Shown one piece after another: positions 7,883 to 20,445 of a stretch of DNA of 64,000 nt. Both the position numbers and the translations under genes were made by a program. The stretch's first letter is position 1. The number at the start of each line of letters is the position of its first letter. The notes beneath the pieces are model-generated. The model had not been told where the DNA came from and searched no databases. It was given only the letters and a program-made list of their open reading frames with translations. Source of the stretch: Pontibacter mangrovi (GTDB lineage Bacteria > Bacteroidota > Bacteroidia > Cytophagales > Hymenobacteraceae); assembly GCF_006385705.1 (NCBI RefSeq), contig NZ_VFRQ01000004.1, positions 62,001 through 126,000 on the forward strand. The letters are read 5' to 3'.

Positions 7883-10060
7883 TTACTTTTTAGACTGCGG
7901 CACCGGGAAACCACGGTCACGCATCAAGGCATCAATCGTCGCGTCGCGGCCACGGAACTTGCGGTACGCCTCGGCAGGGTCCATGGAGTTGCGCGGGGCA
8001 AACAGGTACTTCACCAACTTGTCGGCCACTTCCTTGTCGTAGAACCCGCCCGGCGCTTCGGCAAAAGCCTCGGCAGCGTCAGAGGTCAGCACGTCGGCCC
8101 AAAGGTAACCGTAGTAGCCAGTAGCGTAGCCCTCACCGGAGAACACGTGCCCGAAGTGCGGCGAACGGTGGCGCATCACGATCTCTTTCGGCATGTTCAG
8201 CTCGGCCAGCGTCTCGCGCTCAAACTTGTCCGGGTCCAGGTTGGTTGGGTCTGCCAGGTGATACTTCATGTCCATCAGGGCAGAGGCCAGAAACTCGGTA
8301 GTGGCAAAGCCCTGGTTAAAGGTAGCCGCCTTCTCGATCTTGGCAACCAACTCCTGCGGCATTGGCTCACCGGTCTTGTAGTGCTTCAGGTAGTTGTTGA
8401 TCACCTTGTCGGTAGACAGCCAGCGCTCCAGCAACTGCGACTGGAACTCGGTATAGTCGCGCACGCCGCCGTTCAGGGTCGGGTATTTTACGTTAGAAGA
8501 CAGGAAGTGCAGCGCGTGGCCAAACTCGTGGAAGAAGGTTTCGGCATCGTCCCAGGACACCAGCACCGGCTCGCCTGGGGCAGGCTTCACGAAGTTAGAG
8601 TTGTTGGAGGCGAGCACCGTCTCTTTGCCGTCAAAGGTAGTATGGGAGCGGTAGGTAGTGGCCCAGGCGCCGGAGCGCTTGCCCTGCCGCGCAAACGGGT
8701 CGAGGTACCACAGGCCGATGTGCTCGCCGGTGGTTTTATCGGTCACTTCCCATACTTTCACATCCTCGTGGAACACGGGCACAGAGCCCTCCGGCACCGG
8801 CGTGAACTTAAAGTTAAACAGCTCGCCGGCAGTGTAGAAGATCGCCTGCGTCAGGTTGCCCAGCTCCAGGTACTGCTTCACCTCATCCGAGTTCAGGTCA
8901 TACTTCTCCTGGCGCACTTTCTCGGCGTAGTAGCGGTAGTCCCACGGCTCTATGGTGATCTTGGCTTTGCTGGTTTTGTCGGCGATGGCCTGCATGTCGG
9001 CTACCTCTTCCTCTACGCGGGCCAGGGCAGCAGGCCATACGGCCAGCATCAGGTCCATGGCGGCCTCAGGCGTTTTCGCCATGCGGTTTTGCAGGCGCCA
9101 CTCGGCAAAGTTGTCGTAGCCCATGAGCTGCACGCGCTCCCGGCGCAGCTGCAGTATCTTGGTGATGTTCTCGTTGTTGTCGTGCTCGTCGCCGTTATCG
9201 GCACGCGAGTAGTAGTTTTTCCATACTTTCTCACGCAGGGCGCGCTCATCCGAGTAGGTCAGGAACTGGTCCATGCTGGAGCGGGTGTTGGTCACGGCAT
9301 ACTTGCCTTCCTGGCCGCGGTCGGCGGCGGCTTTGGCGGCAGCCTTCACAAACGACTCGGGCAGCCCGCCCAACTGGTCTTTGGTGAGGTATACCACATA
9401 GCCTTCTTCGTCTGCCAGCACGTTGTTGGAGAACGAAGTATAAAGCGCCGCCAGCTCCTTGTTTATCTCCGCGTAACGCTGCTTTTTCTCCGGACTCAGG
9501 TCAGCGCCTTCCATCGCGAAGCCCTCGTACACCAGCTGCACCACGCGCTGCTGGTCGGCTGGCAGCGGGTTTTTCCGGGATGCCTCGTAAACAGTTTTAA
9601 CGCGCTGGAACAGCTTCTCGTTCTGCGAGATCTTAGAGCTGAACTCCGATATTTTCGGCGCCAGTTCTGCCTGCACCTCGCGGAACTCCGGCGTGGACAC
9701 GTTGCTGCTCCAGATGCCATAGTAGGTAAACACGCGGTCCAGCTCCTTGCCGGAGCGCTCCATAGCCGCAATGGTGTTCTCGAAGGTGGCAGGCTCCGGG
9801 TTGTTGGCGATCTTCTCCACCTCGGCCAGGTTCAGGGCCATGGCTTTCTCCATGGCCGGCTGCAGGTCGGCCAGGTTCATTTTATCGAAGGCCGGCACAC
9901 CGCCATAGGGGCCGGTCCACTCTTGCAGGAGCGGGTTGGTTTCTTCCTGTTTTTGTTCCATTTGGGTTTGCTGTGCCTGTTCCTGCGTCTTTACGGAGGA
10001 GCAGTTGCTAAGGGCAAGTATGGCCACCAGGCCAGCTGCCGTTATTACTTTCTTTTGCAT
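7883..10060 (-). CDS. dcp: M3-family zinc metallopeptidase lipoprotein (peptidyl-dipeptidase Dcp type)
   Basis: The protein has 725 residues. The N-terminus is a lipoprotein signal (hydrophobic LVAILALSNC, with Cys about residue 20 as lipid attachment). The mature part aligns with thimet oligopeptidase / Dcp: an N-terminal helical domain from WTGPYGGVPAFDKM, and the M3 zinc motif FFHEFGHALHF near residue 513. Downstream lie the substrate-closing elements YTEFQSQLLERWL and HRSPHFGHVFSGEGYATGYYGYLWADV, which match the family's conserved Tyr/His block. Dcp releases C-terminal dipeptides; anchoring suggests the periplasm, degrading imported peptides. Monocistronic. Confidence 0.93.
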   Translation of the reverse strand: MQKKVITAAGLVAILALSNCSSVKTQEQAQQTQMEQKQEETNPLLQEWTGPYGGVPAFDKMNLADLQPAMEKAMALNLAEVEKIANNPEPATFENTIAAMERSGKELDRVFTYYGIWSSNVSTPEFREVQAELAPKISEFSSKISQNEKLFQRVKTVYEASRKNPLPADQQRVVQLVYEGFAMEGADLSPEKKQRYAEINKELAALYTSFSNNVLADEEGYVVYLTKDQLGGLPESFVKAAAKAAADRGQEGKYAVTNTRSSMDQFLTYSDERALREKVWKNYYSRADNGDEHDNNENITKILQLRRERVQLMGYDNFAEWRLQNRMAKTPEAAMDLMLAVWPAALARVEEEVADMQAIADKTSKAKITIEPWDYRYYAEKVRQEKYDLNSDEVKQYLELGNLTQAIFYTAGELFNFKFTPVPEGSVPVFHEDVKVWEVTDKTTGEHIGLWYLDPFARQGKRSGAWATTYRSHTTFDGKETVLASNNSNFVKPAPGEPVLVSWDDAETFFHEFGHALHFLSSNVKYPTLNGGVRDYTEFQSQLLERWLSTDKVINNYLKHYKTGEPMPQELVAKIEKAATFNQGFATTEFLASALMDMKYHLADPTNLDPDKFERETLAELNMPKEIVMRHRSPHFGHVFSGEGYATGYYGYLWADVLTSDAAEAFAEAPGGFYDKEVADKLVKYLFAPRNSMDPAEAYRKFRGRDATIDALMRDRGFPVPQSKK

Positions 10061-10251
10061 CTGTCGTTTGGGTAAACTTATACTTTAGGTGTCAAAACTG
10101 TTCCGTTTATGAACAATCAACAGTACAAGTTACAAAAAAATGTTGTTCCGGGGCATTTCGTGCTTCCCTGGCAAGGCACTTCTACTGCAAAAGTATGGCC
10201 CCGGCAGTTGCTATTGTGCTGCAAAACACATTACTTAGAGGCTGCAGAAAC

Positions 10252-10335
10252 ATGGAAAATCGCCGCAACCTGTACTTCTATTATTATCGCCTAAGCCTGC
10301 TCCGGGACTTAAGCATGGGTTGCTGTTGCGTTTAG
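10252..10335 (+). CDS. Tyr/Phe-rich leader peptide of the tyrA attenuator
   Basis: A 27-codon frame runs from ATG 10252 to TAG 10333-10335. Codons 7-14 read Leu-Tyr-Phe-Tyr-Tyr-Tyr-Arg-Leu (10270-10293), so five aromatic codons stand in a row (10273-10287). It lies 80 bp before tyrA and directly before an intrinsic terminator. This is the arrangement of amino-acid-biosynthesis leader peptides, in which ribosome stalling at scarce Tyr or Phe tRNA controls downstream transcription. The tail holds three Cys codons before the stop. Coding potential is inferred from composition and position; no homologue comparison was possible. Confidence 0.75.
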   Translation: MENRRNLYFYYYRLSLLRDLSMGCCCV

Positions 10336-10383
10336 CTTGCTACTGAAACCATAACCGAGTCCTGGCCCAGCCGGGACTTTTTT
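10302..10383 (+). promoter_or_regulatory. Transcription attenuator upstream of tyrA (terminator/antiterminator switch)
   Basis: AGTCCTGGC (10358-10366) pairs with GCCGGGACT (10370-10378), nine pairs with one G-U, loop CCA, followed by six T: an intrinsic terminator. The same left arm can instead pair with an upstream copy CCGGGACT at 10302-10309, inside the leader peptide reading frame. A ribosome stalled on the Tyr codons (10273-10287) would leave 10302-10309 free to form the antiterminator. A ribosome that moves on would cover it and allow termination. The geometry is seen directly; the regulatory logic is inferred. Confidence 0.75.
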
Positions 10384-10415
10384 GTTTATACCCCATACAT
10401 CACACACAGAAAATC

Positions 10416-11285
10416 ATGCATACAGTAACTATAGTTGGGCTTGGGCTTATCGGAGGCTCCGCTGCGCGCGACCTGCGCCGGGAAAATGTTGCAACAAGTA
10501 TCATCGGCGTGGACCAAAACCCGGCGCATGCCGGCGCGGCCCTTGCCTTGGGCCTTGTGGACGAGGTGCTGCCGCTGCAGGAAGCCGTGGAAAAGGCGGA
10601 TGTGGTGTTGCTGGCAGTGCCGGTAAACGCTATTGGCGCGCTGCTGCGGCCCGTGCTCGACCTGTTGCCAGAGCACGCCACCCTCATCGACTTTGGCTCT
10701 ACCAAGAGCGCGCTTTGCGGGCAGGTAAGGCAGCACCCGAAGCGGGGGCAGTATGTGGCGGCACACCCCATTGCAGGCACCGAGAACTCTGGCCCCGCGG
10801 CCGCGCTGGAGCATTTGTATAAGGGCAAAACCAATATTGTGTGTGAGCGGGAGGCCTCGTCGGGGGAGGCACTGGCTACGGCCATGGCACTTTTTGAGGC
10901 GCTCGGGCTGCAAACGGTTTTCATGGACGCAGAAACGCACGACAAGCAGCTGGCCTACATCTCGCACCTGTCGCATGTGAGCTCTTTTGTACTGAGCATG
11001 ACGGTGCTGGACGCGGAGAAGGCTGAGAAGGATATTTTTGCGCTGGCCGGCAGCGGCTTTGCCTCCACGGTGCGTCTGGCCAAAAGCTCGCCCGCCATGT
11101 GGGCACCCATCTTTGAGCAGAACAGCGCTTACCTGGGGCAGGCCATCGAAGAGTACATCACCATTCTGAAGCAGTTTCAGGAGCACCTGCAGAGCGGCAA
11201 CACCGCCATACTTTACCAGATGATGGAGCAGGCAAACAAGATCAGGCCCGTGCTGGAGGGGAAGGCTAAAACGCCTGCCTTGTAA
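10416..11285 (+). CDS. tyrA: Prephenate dehydrogenase
   Basis: NAD(P)-dependent oxidative decarboxylase of 289 residues that makes 4-hydroxyphenylpyruvate, the tyrosine precursor. The N-terminal Rossmann motif VGLGLIGGSAARDL is at residues 5-18. DFGSTKSAL and the active-site region AAHPIAGTENSG follow, and then HDKQLAYISHLSHV, which carries the His of the substrate site. The C-terminal part is the helical dimerisation domain of TyrA. There is no fused chorismate mutase and no ACT domain, so feedback control may depend on the attenuator just upstream. No other aromatic pathway gene is adjacent. Confidence 0.93.
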   Translation: MHTVTIVGLGLIGGSAARDLRRENVATSIIGVDQNPAHAGAALALGLVDEVLPLQEAVEKADVVLLAVPVNAIGALLRPVLDLLPEHATLIDFGSTKSALCGQVRQHPKRGQYVAAHPIAGTENSGPAAALEHLYKGKTNIVCEREASSGEALATAMALFEALGLQTVFMDAETHDKQLAYISHLSHVSSFVLSMTVLDAEKAEKDIFALAGSGFASTVRLAKSSPAMWAPIFEQNSAYLGQAIEEYITILKQFQEHLQSGNTAILYQMMEQANKIRPVLEGKAKTPAL

Positions 11286-11401
11286 TACAAGCCGCTACGT
11301 GGTGAGCGGCAAAGGGCATGGTACAGATAATCTTCTGAATTTTTATACTAACTAATTGAAATTTACGTAGAACACAACTGTGTAACCAGCCCAGCATCGC
11401 C

Positions 11402-11656
11402 ATGTATACTACCGTTTTCAAATTCGAGGAGGGAAGCCCGTTTGTAGACGCCAGGCGCCCGGTTAGTAACGAGATCCACGACAGGCTACTATGGCAGGCC
11501 ATGCGCCTTTCTAAGTCCGGGAAGCGCGTTTTCAAAGACGGGTTGATCATTTACACGCCCATACCGGCATACTTGCAGGGCCCCACAACGCTGGAGGTGT
11601 ACTGGGATTTTGGAAATTCCGAAGAGTATGGCGCCCCTTTTAAAGCAGCCTCCTGA
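11402..11656 (+). CDS. Hypothetical protein
   Basis: The product has 84 residues, soluble, with no signal peptide or helix long enough to cross a membrane. I do not recognise a family. The start is ATG 11402. It is followed at 63 bp by another small hypothetical gene in the same direction, which it may accompany. The sequence pattern (alternating short strands, IIYTPIPAYLQ, LEVYWDF) suggests a small mixed alpha/beta protein. Confidence 0.6.
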   Translation: MYTTVFKFEEGSPFVDARRPVSNEIHDRLLWQAMRLSKSGKRVFKDGLIIYTPIPAYLQGPTTLEVYWDFGNSEEYGAPFKAAS

Positions 11657-11718
11657 AAGTTAGGTAACAAAGGCTGTATGGCTTGTTTCTTTTACCGCTT
11701 ACCAACGTATACTACCGC

Positions 11719-11970
11719 ATGGACCTCACCTTTTTTAACACCCACACCCTGGCAGGAAGATTAGAGATTATCTGGGCCCATGGGAATTTTATAGCTTTTC
11801 GCGGCAGAAGAGGTTACCGGATCGCCTTATACGACCTGGGCAGCTTTTTTGCAGAAATCTGGTACAACCCGGCAAACGACTATGTGAGCCTGGTGCGGGG
11901 CTTTATAAGCAAAAAAGCGCTGGAGCCATACATCAACCAGGTAGACCTGATGGAAATGTTTGACTGGTAA
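11719..11970 (+). CDS. Hypothetical protein
   Basis: The product has 83 residues, soluble and rich in aromatics, with strand-like segments (LEIIWAHGNFIAFRG, YRIALYDLGSFFAEIWYN) and a closing acidic helix. No family recognised. ATG 11719 is preferred; an in-frame TTG at 11683 would add 12 residues without a start context. It lies 195 bp before the kinase operon in the same direction. Confidence 0.6.
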   Translation: MDLTFFNTHTLAGRLEIIWAHGNFIAFRGRRGYRIALYDLGSFFAEIWYNPANDYVSLVRGFISKKALEPYINQVDLMEMFDW

Positions 11971-12165
11971 GCCTTGCCATGTAAGCCAAAACTGCCTGCC
12001 AAAGCAGCGCCTGCGCCGGTGAGGAAGCCCTCAGCGTGCCCCACTTTTATACTTCTATTCTCCTCCCTCTTTGCCTGAACTGTGCGCCTGAGGCAGTAAA
12101 TCAGGCTATGTTTTACTAACTTGCCAATTAGTAGGTAAAAAAATGCCAAACTATAAGCTCGTTAG

Positions 12166-16234
<4,069 letters not shown>

Positions 16235-16245
<11 letters not shown>

Positions 16246-17065
16246 GCAGGAGGAGCTTTTTGAGCAGGAGGTAGAGGCGCTGATACAAGACATCCTCACG
16301 CAGTATGGCTACGACTTCAGCGGGTACGCGCGGGCCTCGGTGTACCGCAGGATAAAGCGCTTTCTGGGCCAGAAGCACCTGCCAAGCATGGAGGCGCTGC
16401 GCGAAAGGCTGTTTGCAGACAGTTTCTTTTTCGAGAACTTCCTGCAGGAGGTGACCGTGAACGTGACCGAGATGTTCCGCGACCCTACGTTTTTCCTGTC
16501 GCTGCGCCAGAACGTGCTGCCCATACTTAGCACCTACCCCTACATTAAGATCTGGGATGCCGGCTGTTCCACCGGGGAGGAGCTTTTCTCGCTGGCCATA
16601 CTTTTAGAGGAGGAGGGATTGCTGTCTCGCACCAAGATCTACGCGACCGACATTAACCAAAAGGTGCTGCGGCAGGCCAAAGAAGGCATTTTTCCGGCAG
16701 CCAACATGGCGGCTTATACGTCGGCCTACTATGCGGCAGGCGGCAAGCGCGAGTTCTCGAGCTACTACACCAGCAACTACGGCAGCGTGAAGTTTAACGC
16801 GCAGCTGGTGAAGAACGTGGTGTTTTACCCGCACAATCTGGCTACCGATACGTCTTTTAACGAGTTCCACCTGGTTGTGTGCCGCAACGTGCTCATATAC
16901 TTTAACCGGCAGCTGCAGGAGCGGGTGTTTCACTTGTTCGACGAGAGCCTGGTGAGCCTGGGCTACCTGGCGCTGGGCAAAAAGGAAACGCTGGCGATGT
17001 CGGGTATCAGCAGCAACTATAACGCGGTGGATAAGAGCAACCGCATTTACCGTAAGCTAAACTAA
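16235..17065 (+). CDS. CheR-type protein-glutamate methyltransferase
   Basis: SAM-dependent methyltransferase of 276 residues. The N-terminal helical CheR domain (about 1-75, RRIKRFLGQ) precedes the Rossmann core, with the SAM motif IWDAGCSTGEELFSLAI and IYATDINQKVL. The ending VVCRNVLIYFNRQLQERVFHLF is a CheR hallmark. CheR methylates Glu side chains in coiled-coil receptors. No methyl-accepting chemoreceptor is encoded nearby, so the likely substrate is the coiled coil of the upstream kinase; this is inference. It overlaps the genes on both sides (11 bp before, TAATG after). Confidence 0.93.
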
Positions 17066-17640
17066 TGCAGAACGATGCTTTAAAACTGGTGGTGATTGGA
17101 GGCTCCTGGGGCGGTATTCAGGCGTCGCTGGGCGTGCTGAAGGACCTGCCGGTAAACTATAGCATACCGGTGGTGCTGGTGCTGCACCGCCTGCGCAACC
17201 AGGAGGGCAGCCTGCAGGAGCTGCTCGACAAGAAGCTGCCCCTGAAGGTAGTGGAGGTGGGGGACAAGGAGCCGGTGCTGCCCGGGCACGTCTATCTGGC
17301 GCCAGCCAACTACCATGTGCTTCTGGAAAAAGACCATACTTTCTCGCTGGACGACTCGGAGCTGGAGAACTATTCGCGCCCCTCCATCGACGTAACCTTT
17401 ACCAGCGCCGCCGATGTTTACGGCAAAAACACGGTAGGCATACTGTTAAGTGGCGCCAGCAGGGACGGAAGTTCAGGATTAAAGTATATATTTGAAAAAG
17501 AAGGCTTGGTGGTGGCCCAGGACCCGGCAGAGGCGGAGGTCGCTACCATGCCACAGGCAGCCATTGCCACCATACCTGGCTGTAGAGTAATGAACGTAGC
17601 GCGTATACAGGAGTTTTTGCTAGCCTTACATGAACACTGA
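17065..17640 (+). CDS. CheB-type protein-glutamate methylesterase (catalytic domain only)
   Basis: Protein of 191 residues comprising just the CheB methylesterase domain, without the usual N-terminal receiver. The catalytic triad positions are visible: Ser in GGSWGG (about residue 13), His in VLHRLR (about 39), and Asp in GASRDGSSGL (about 133). It removes methyl groups added by CheR or deamidates Gln. Loss of the receiver means activity is not controlled by its own phosphorylation. Overlaps cheR by one base and the next kinase gene by 11 bases. Confidence 0.92.
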   Translation: MQNDALKLVVIGGSWGGIQASLGVLKDLPVNYSIPVVLVLHRLRNQEGSLQELLDKKLPLKVVEVGDKEPVLPGHVYLAPANYHVLLEKDHTFSLDDSELENYSRPSIDVTFTSAADVYGKNTVGILLSGASRDGSSGLKYIFEKEGLVVAQDPAEAEVATMPQAAIATIPGCRVMNVARIQEFLLALHEH

Positions 17641-18841
17641 CCACGATATCAAACCGATAACCACGCATACAAACGTACACCCCGTCCGGGTACTGCTGGT
17701 GGACGACAAGCCGGAGAACCTGGTGAGCCTGGAGAGCCTGCTTGCTGAGGAGGGAGATAACGTGACTTACCTGTTTGCGAACTCCGGCGAGGAAGCCCTG
17801 AAAATAGCCTTGCAGGAGGAGCTGGCGCTTGTCCTGCTGGATGTGCAGATGCCCGGCATGAATGGCTATGAAGTGGCCCGCTACCTGCGCGATATCTCCA
17901 AAACCCGCCATGTGCCGATTATCTTCGTAACCGCCATTTCGGAGCAGGATGCCCATGTGATAGAGGGGTTTGAGGCCGGAGCCGTGGATTTTCTGTTTAA
18001 GCCGCTGCACCCGATCATCACCAAAGCCAAAGTGGCCGCTTTTGTGCGCTTTTACCTGCAGAAAAAGGAGCTGGAGCGTGCCAACAAGGAAACCAAAGCG
18101 CTAAACCAGGAGCTGGAGCAGCGTGTGCAGGAGCGCACCCGTGCCCTTACCAAGGCCAACAAGGATCTCGATAACTTCGTCTACACGGCCTCGCACGACC
18201 TGAAGGCTCCTATCAATAACATTGAGGGCCTCATGACCGCCTTGCAGGAAACGCTGGAGGAGAAGGAGCTGGACCTGCAGGATGTCTCGCCGCTCATGCA
18301 CATGATTAACGATGCCATCGGGCGTTTTAAAGATACGTTGATGGACCTGACGGAGGTGGCCAAGGTGCAGCACCAGGAGCAAAACAAAGCCCAGGAGAAC
18401 GTCTGCTTCCAGGCGATACTGGATGATGTGAAAGTGCACATCAAAGACCTGATCCAGAAGTATGGCGCTAATATAACAGCAGATTTCTCGGCTGCCCCCG
18501 AAATCGTTTTCACCAGAAAAAACCTGCGCAGCATCCTCTACAACCTCGTTTCCAATTCCATTAAGTATAGCTCCCCCGACAGAAAACCCGAAATTGCCGT
18601 GGCTACAAAGATGGAAGGCAGCTTTGTGGTGTTAACGGTTCGCGATAACGGCTTGGGCTTGCGTAAACAGGACCAGGAAAAAGTGTTTGGGATGTTTAAG
18701 CGGCTGCACGCGCATGTGGAAGGCACCGGCGTTGGCCTGGCCATTGTGAAACGGATTGTGGAGAACTGCGATGGACGGATTGAATTCGAAAGTGAGTTGG
18801 GCAAAGGCTCCGAGTTTAAAGTATACCTGAGGCAGGAATAA
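17630..18841 (+). CDS. Receiver-histidine kinase hybrid (REC-coiled coil-HisKA-HATPase)
   Basis: Soluble protein of 403 residues with no membrane segment. An N-terminal receiver domain (about 10-135; phosphoacceptor in VLLDVQMPGM, conserved Lys in FLFKPL) is followed by a short coiled coil. Then come a HisKA domain (YTASHDLKAPINNIEG, His about 188) and an HATPase (DNGLGL and GTGVGLAIVKRIV). This order suits a kinase whose activity is set by phosphorylation of its own receiver, probably by the membrane kinase at the head of the operon. It is the last gene of the four-gene unit. No output DNA-binding domain is in the operon. Confidence 0.92.
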   Translation: MNTDHDIKPITTHTNVHPVRVLLVDDKPENLVSLESLLAEEGDNVTYLFANSGEEALKIALQEELALVLLDVQMPGMNGYEVARYLRDISKTRHVPIIFVTAISEQDAHVIEGFEAGAVDFLFKPLHPIITKAKVAAFVRFYLQKKELERANKETKALNQELEQRVQERTRALTKANKDLDNFVYTASHDLKAPINNIEGLMTALQETLEEKELDLQDVSPLMHMINDAIGRFKDTLMDLTEVAKVQHQEQNKAQENVCFQAILDDVKVHIKDLIQKYGANITADFSAAPEIVFTRKNLRSILYNLVSNSIKYSSPDRKPEIAVATKMEGSFVVLTVRDNGLGLRKQDQEKVFGMFKRLHAHVEGTGVGLAIVKRIVENCDGRIEFESELGKGSEFKVYLRQE

Positions 18842-19164
18842 GCGGCTACCTTTGAAGAGAACCACGCGCATTGCGCCTCCTGTTGCTGTGCCTGAGCTCT
18901 TCTGATTCCTTGTCATTGAAAGGGTTCTGAAGTATGATACTAATATCAACTCATTGATGCACCTCATCTACGGTTCCGACGGGGTGATAAGCTCTCTTTC
19001 CTGTTAACCTCCCACGCATTTTTTCACGAAGCAAACTTTCGGCTTGCGTTGTTTGCCGGGTACTGCCGCAAGCTTTCTGCCTGCGCCGGCATCTGTAACA
19101 ACCTGTGGCAGCTATAGTATAAGGCAAATCACCTCAACTCAACAAAGTATACTTTACAAGCATT
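18842..19164 (+). other. Intergenic region
   Basis: This 323-bp stretch holds no convincing gene. A palindromic AAGTATACTT at 19145-19154 sits just before the next start codon. No hairpin with a T-run was found, so the end of the kinase operon is unclear. Confidence 0.5.
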
Positions 19165-19623
19165 ATGAGCCAATACCCAACCCGCGACAAGCAAAGCATC
19201 CAGCAACTTTACAACACCATACTTCCTGCCCTGGCTGAGCAGATCCACCAAAGTATCGCCCCGGTGCTTCCTATGTTCGACAACTTTACGCTGGAGCGGG
19301 TAATTGACACGTGGACCAGAGACCCCTCGGCAGCCGACACATCGGAAGTGGTGAGCGTAGAGAACGGCAACGTGCAGCAACTGGGGCTGCGGCTGCGGTT
19401 GGAGGGATTTCAGAAACCGGGGGTAGAAGCGTTTAACCTGGCCAAGGACCTGGTATTTAAACTGGAGTACAGCAGCTATACCGTTGGTCCGGACAAGAAC
19501 AACGTGTGGCTTGAGAAGCCATACTTGGAGCGCTGGGAAAAAACGGAGCTGGAGGACGTGGCCGGTAAGTGGAGCGAAGAGTTGGTGGAGGAGCTGACGC
19601 AGCGCCTGCAAAAGCTGATATAA
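19165..19623 (+). CDS. Hypothetical protein
   Basis: Soluble acidic protein of 152 residues, with no signal peptide. It starts with a helix (KQSIQQLYNTILPALAEQIHQSIA), continues through a strand-rich middle (NGNVQQLGLRLRLEGF, LVFKLEYSSYTVG), and ends in an amphipathic helix (WSEELVEELTQRLQKLI). No family recognised. It stands alone between the kinase operon and a glycine-zipper gene. Confidence 0.65.
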   Translation: MSQYPTRDKQSIQQLYNTILPALAEQIHQSIAPVLPMFDNFTLERVIDTWTRDPSAADTSEVVSVENGNVQQLGLRLRLEGFQKPGVEAFNLAKDLVFKLEYSSYTVGPDKNNVWLEKPYLERWEKTELEDVAGKWSEELVEELTQRLQKLI

Positions 19624-19750
19624 GCCTGCTCCTGAGGCCAAGACCCTTGAATCTCTGTGCTCATGTTCTGTTTTTTGAAAAAAAATAAACCTCGTTAATG
19701 CGTTGATTTAAAGATTTTTATGTCTTGTGGTTTGCTTGGGTATTCCTGAG

Positions 19751-19766
19751 TGGCACACAAATTGCA
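19751..19766 (+). promoter_or_regulatory. Sigma-54 (RpoN) promoter
   Basis: TGGCAC (19751-19756), five bases, then TTGCA (19762-19766). This is the -24/-12 consensus with the invariant GG and GC exactly ten bases apart. Transcription would start near 19777, about 40 nt before the glycine-zipper gene. No TAnnTTTG element competes here. The activator site was not identified. Confidence 0.7.
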
Positions 19767-19817
19767 AATTACCCTCCCTGAATACGTGAAGTAGATTTTT
19801 AATTTAAAGAACACGTT

Positions 19818-20357
19818 ATGAAAAAGGGAAATTACATTTTCAGCATGCTCCTTATAGTATCGATGCTGCTGAGTATTCCGGGCATGGCACAAGAGAGAAA
19901 GAAGATCAGTCCGCAGGCAAAAGGCGCCGTGATTGGCGCGGCTACCGGTGCGGCGGCAGGTGCCATTATACATAAGCGCAACCGGGTGGTTGGCGGTGTA
20001 GTGGGTGGCGTTGTAGGTGGCGGTGCCGGCTATGCCATTGGCAAGCGCGTGGATAACAAACGAAAAGCCGAAGAGGCTGAGCGCGTGGCTGCTGCCAACA
20101 GAGCTGCGGAGGCGGCAAGAGCTGCAGAGGCCCGAAACGCCAGAACCGTGGCAGCCAAAGCCCCTGCACGCAAGCAAGTAAGCCAGCCAGCCCCGGCTAA
20201 GCGGGCAATGGTGGCTCAGAACCAGGTGGTGGTGCCTTATGCCGCTTACCAGGAGGAGCCGTCGCTTATCACTAGCCTTGGCTATCTGCCAAACCTCACC
20301 TTCGGGAAGCCTAATACCGCTTATGCCACTTCAGAGGTAAGGAGAAAGAGCTGGTAA
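19818..20357 (+). CDS. Secreted glycine-zipper (YMGG-like) protein
   Basis: Protein of 179 residues with a signal peptide (about 1-25, ending GMAQ). A glycine-zipper hairpin follows (about 34-80; GAVIGAATGAAAGAII and VVGGVVGGVVGGGAGYAIG), then an Ala/Glu/Arg-rich helix and a basic, proline-containing tail. Glycine-zipper proteins of this kind insert in or associate with the outer membrane and are often envelope-stress genes. The gene stands behind a sigma-54-type promoter, which would fit conditional expression. Exact role unknown. Confidence 0.8.
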   Translation: MKKGNYIFSMLLIVSMLLSIPGMAQERKKISPQAKGAVIGAATGAAAGAIIHKRNRVVGGVVGGVVGGGAGYAIGKRVDNKRKAEEAERVAAANRAAEAARAAEARNARTVAAKAPARKQVSQPAPAKRAMVAQNQVVVPYAAYQEEPSLITSLGYLPNLTFGKPNTAYATSEVRRKSW

Positions 20358-20445
20358 CACGTTAACCACTTCAGCAAAGTTTATCTGCGGCAGGTTTTCG
20401 TTACGGCGTACCTGCCGCAGCATTTTACAACATAATCACACAAGT

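Noticed and set aside
7877..10075. Long open frame (732 codons) opposite the M3 peptidase gene
   Set aside because: It is the antisense shadow of a clear M3 metallopeptidase; the His/Val/Leu-rich product has no domain pattern.
10171..10187. Possible second sigma-54 promoter (AGGCAC-N5-CTGCA) before the tyrA leader
   Set aside because: GG and GC spacing is right, but two consensus bases differ and nothing else supports it; not listed as a feature.
10109..10294. 61-codon open frame overlapping the tyrA leader region
   Set aside because: Its composition is not protein-like and it runs out of frame through the better supported leader peptide at 10252-10335.
11290..11309. GCCGCT/AGCGGC hairpin after tyrA
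   Set aside because: Short stem without a T-run; not enough to call a terminator.
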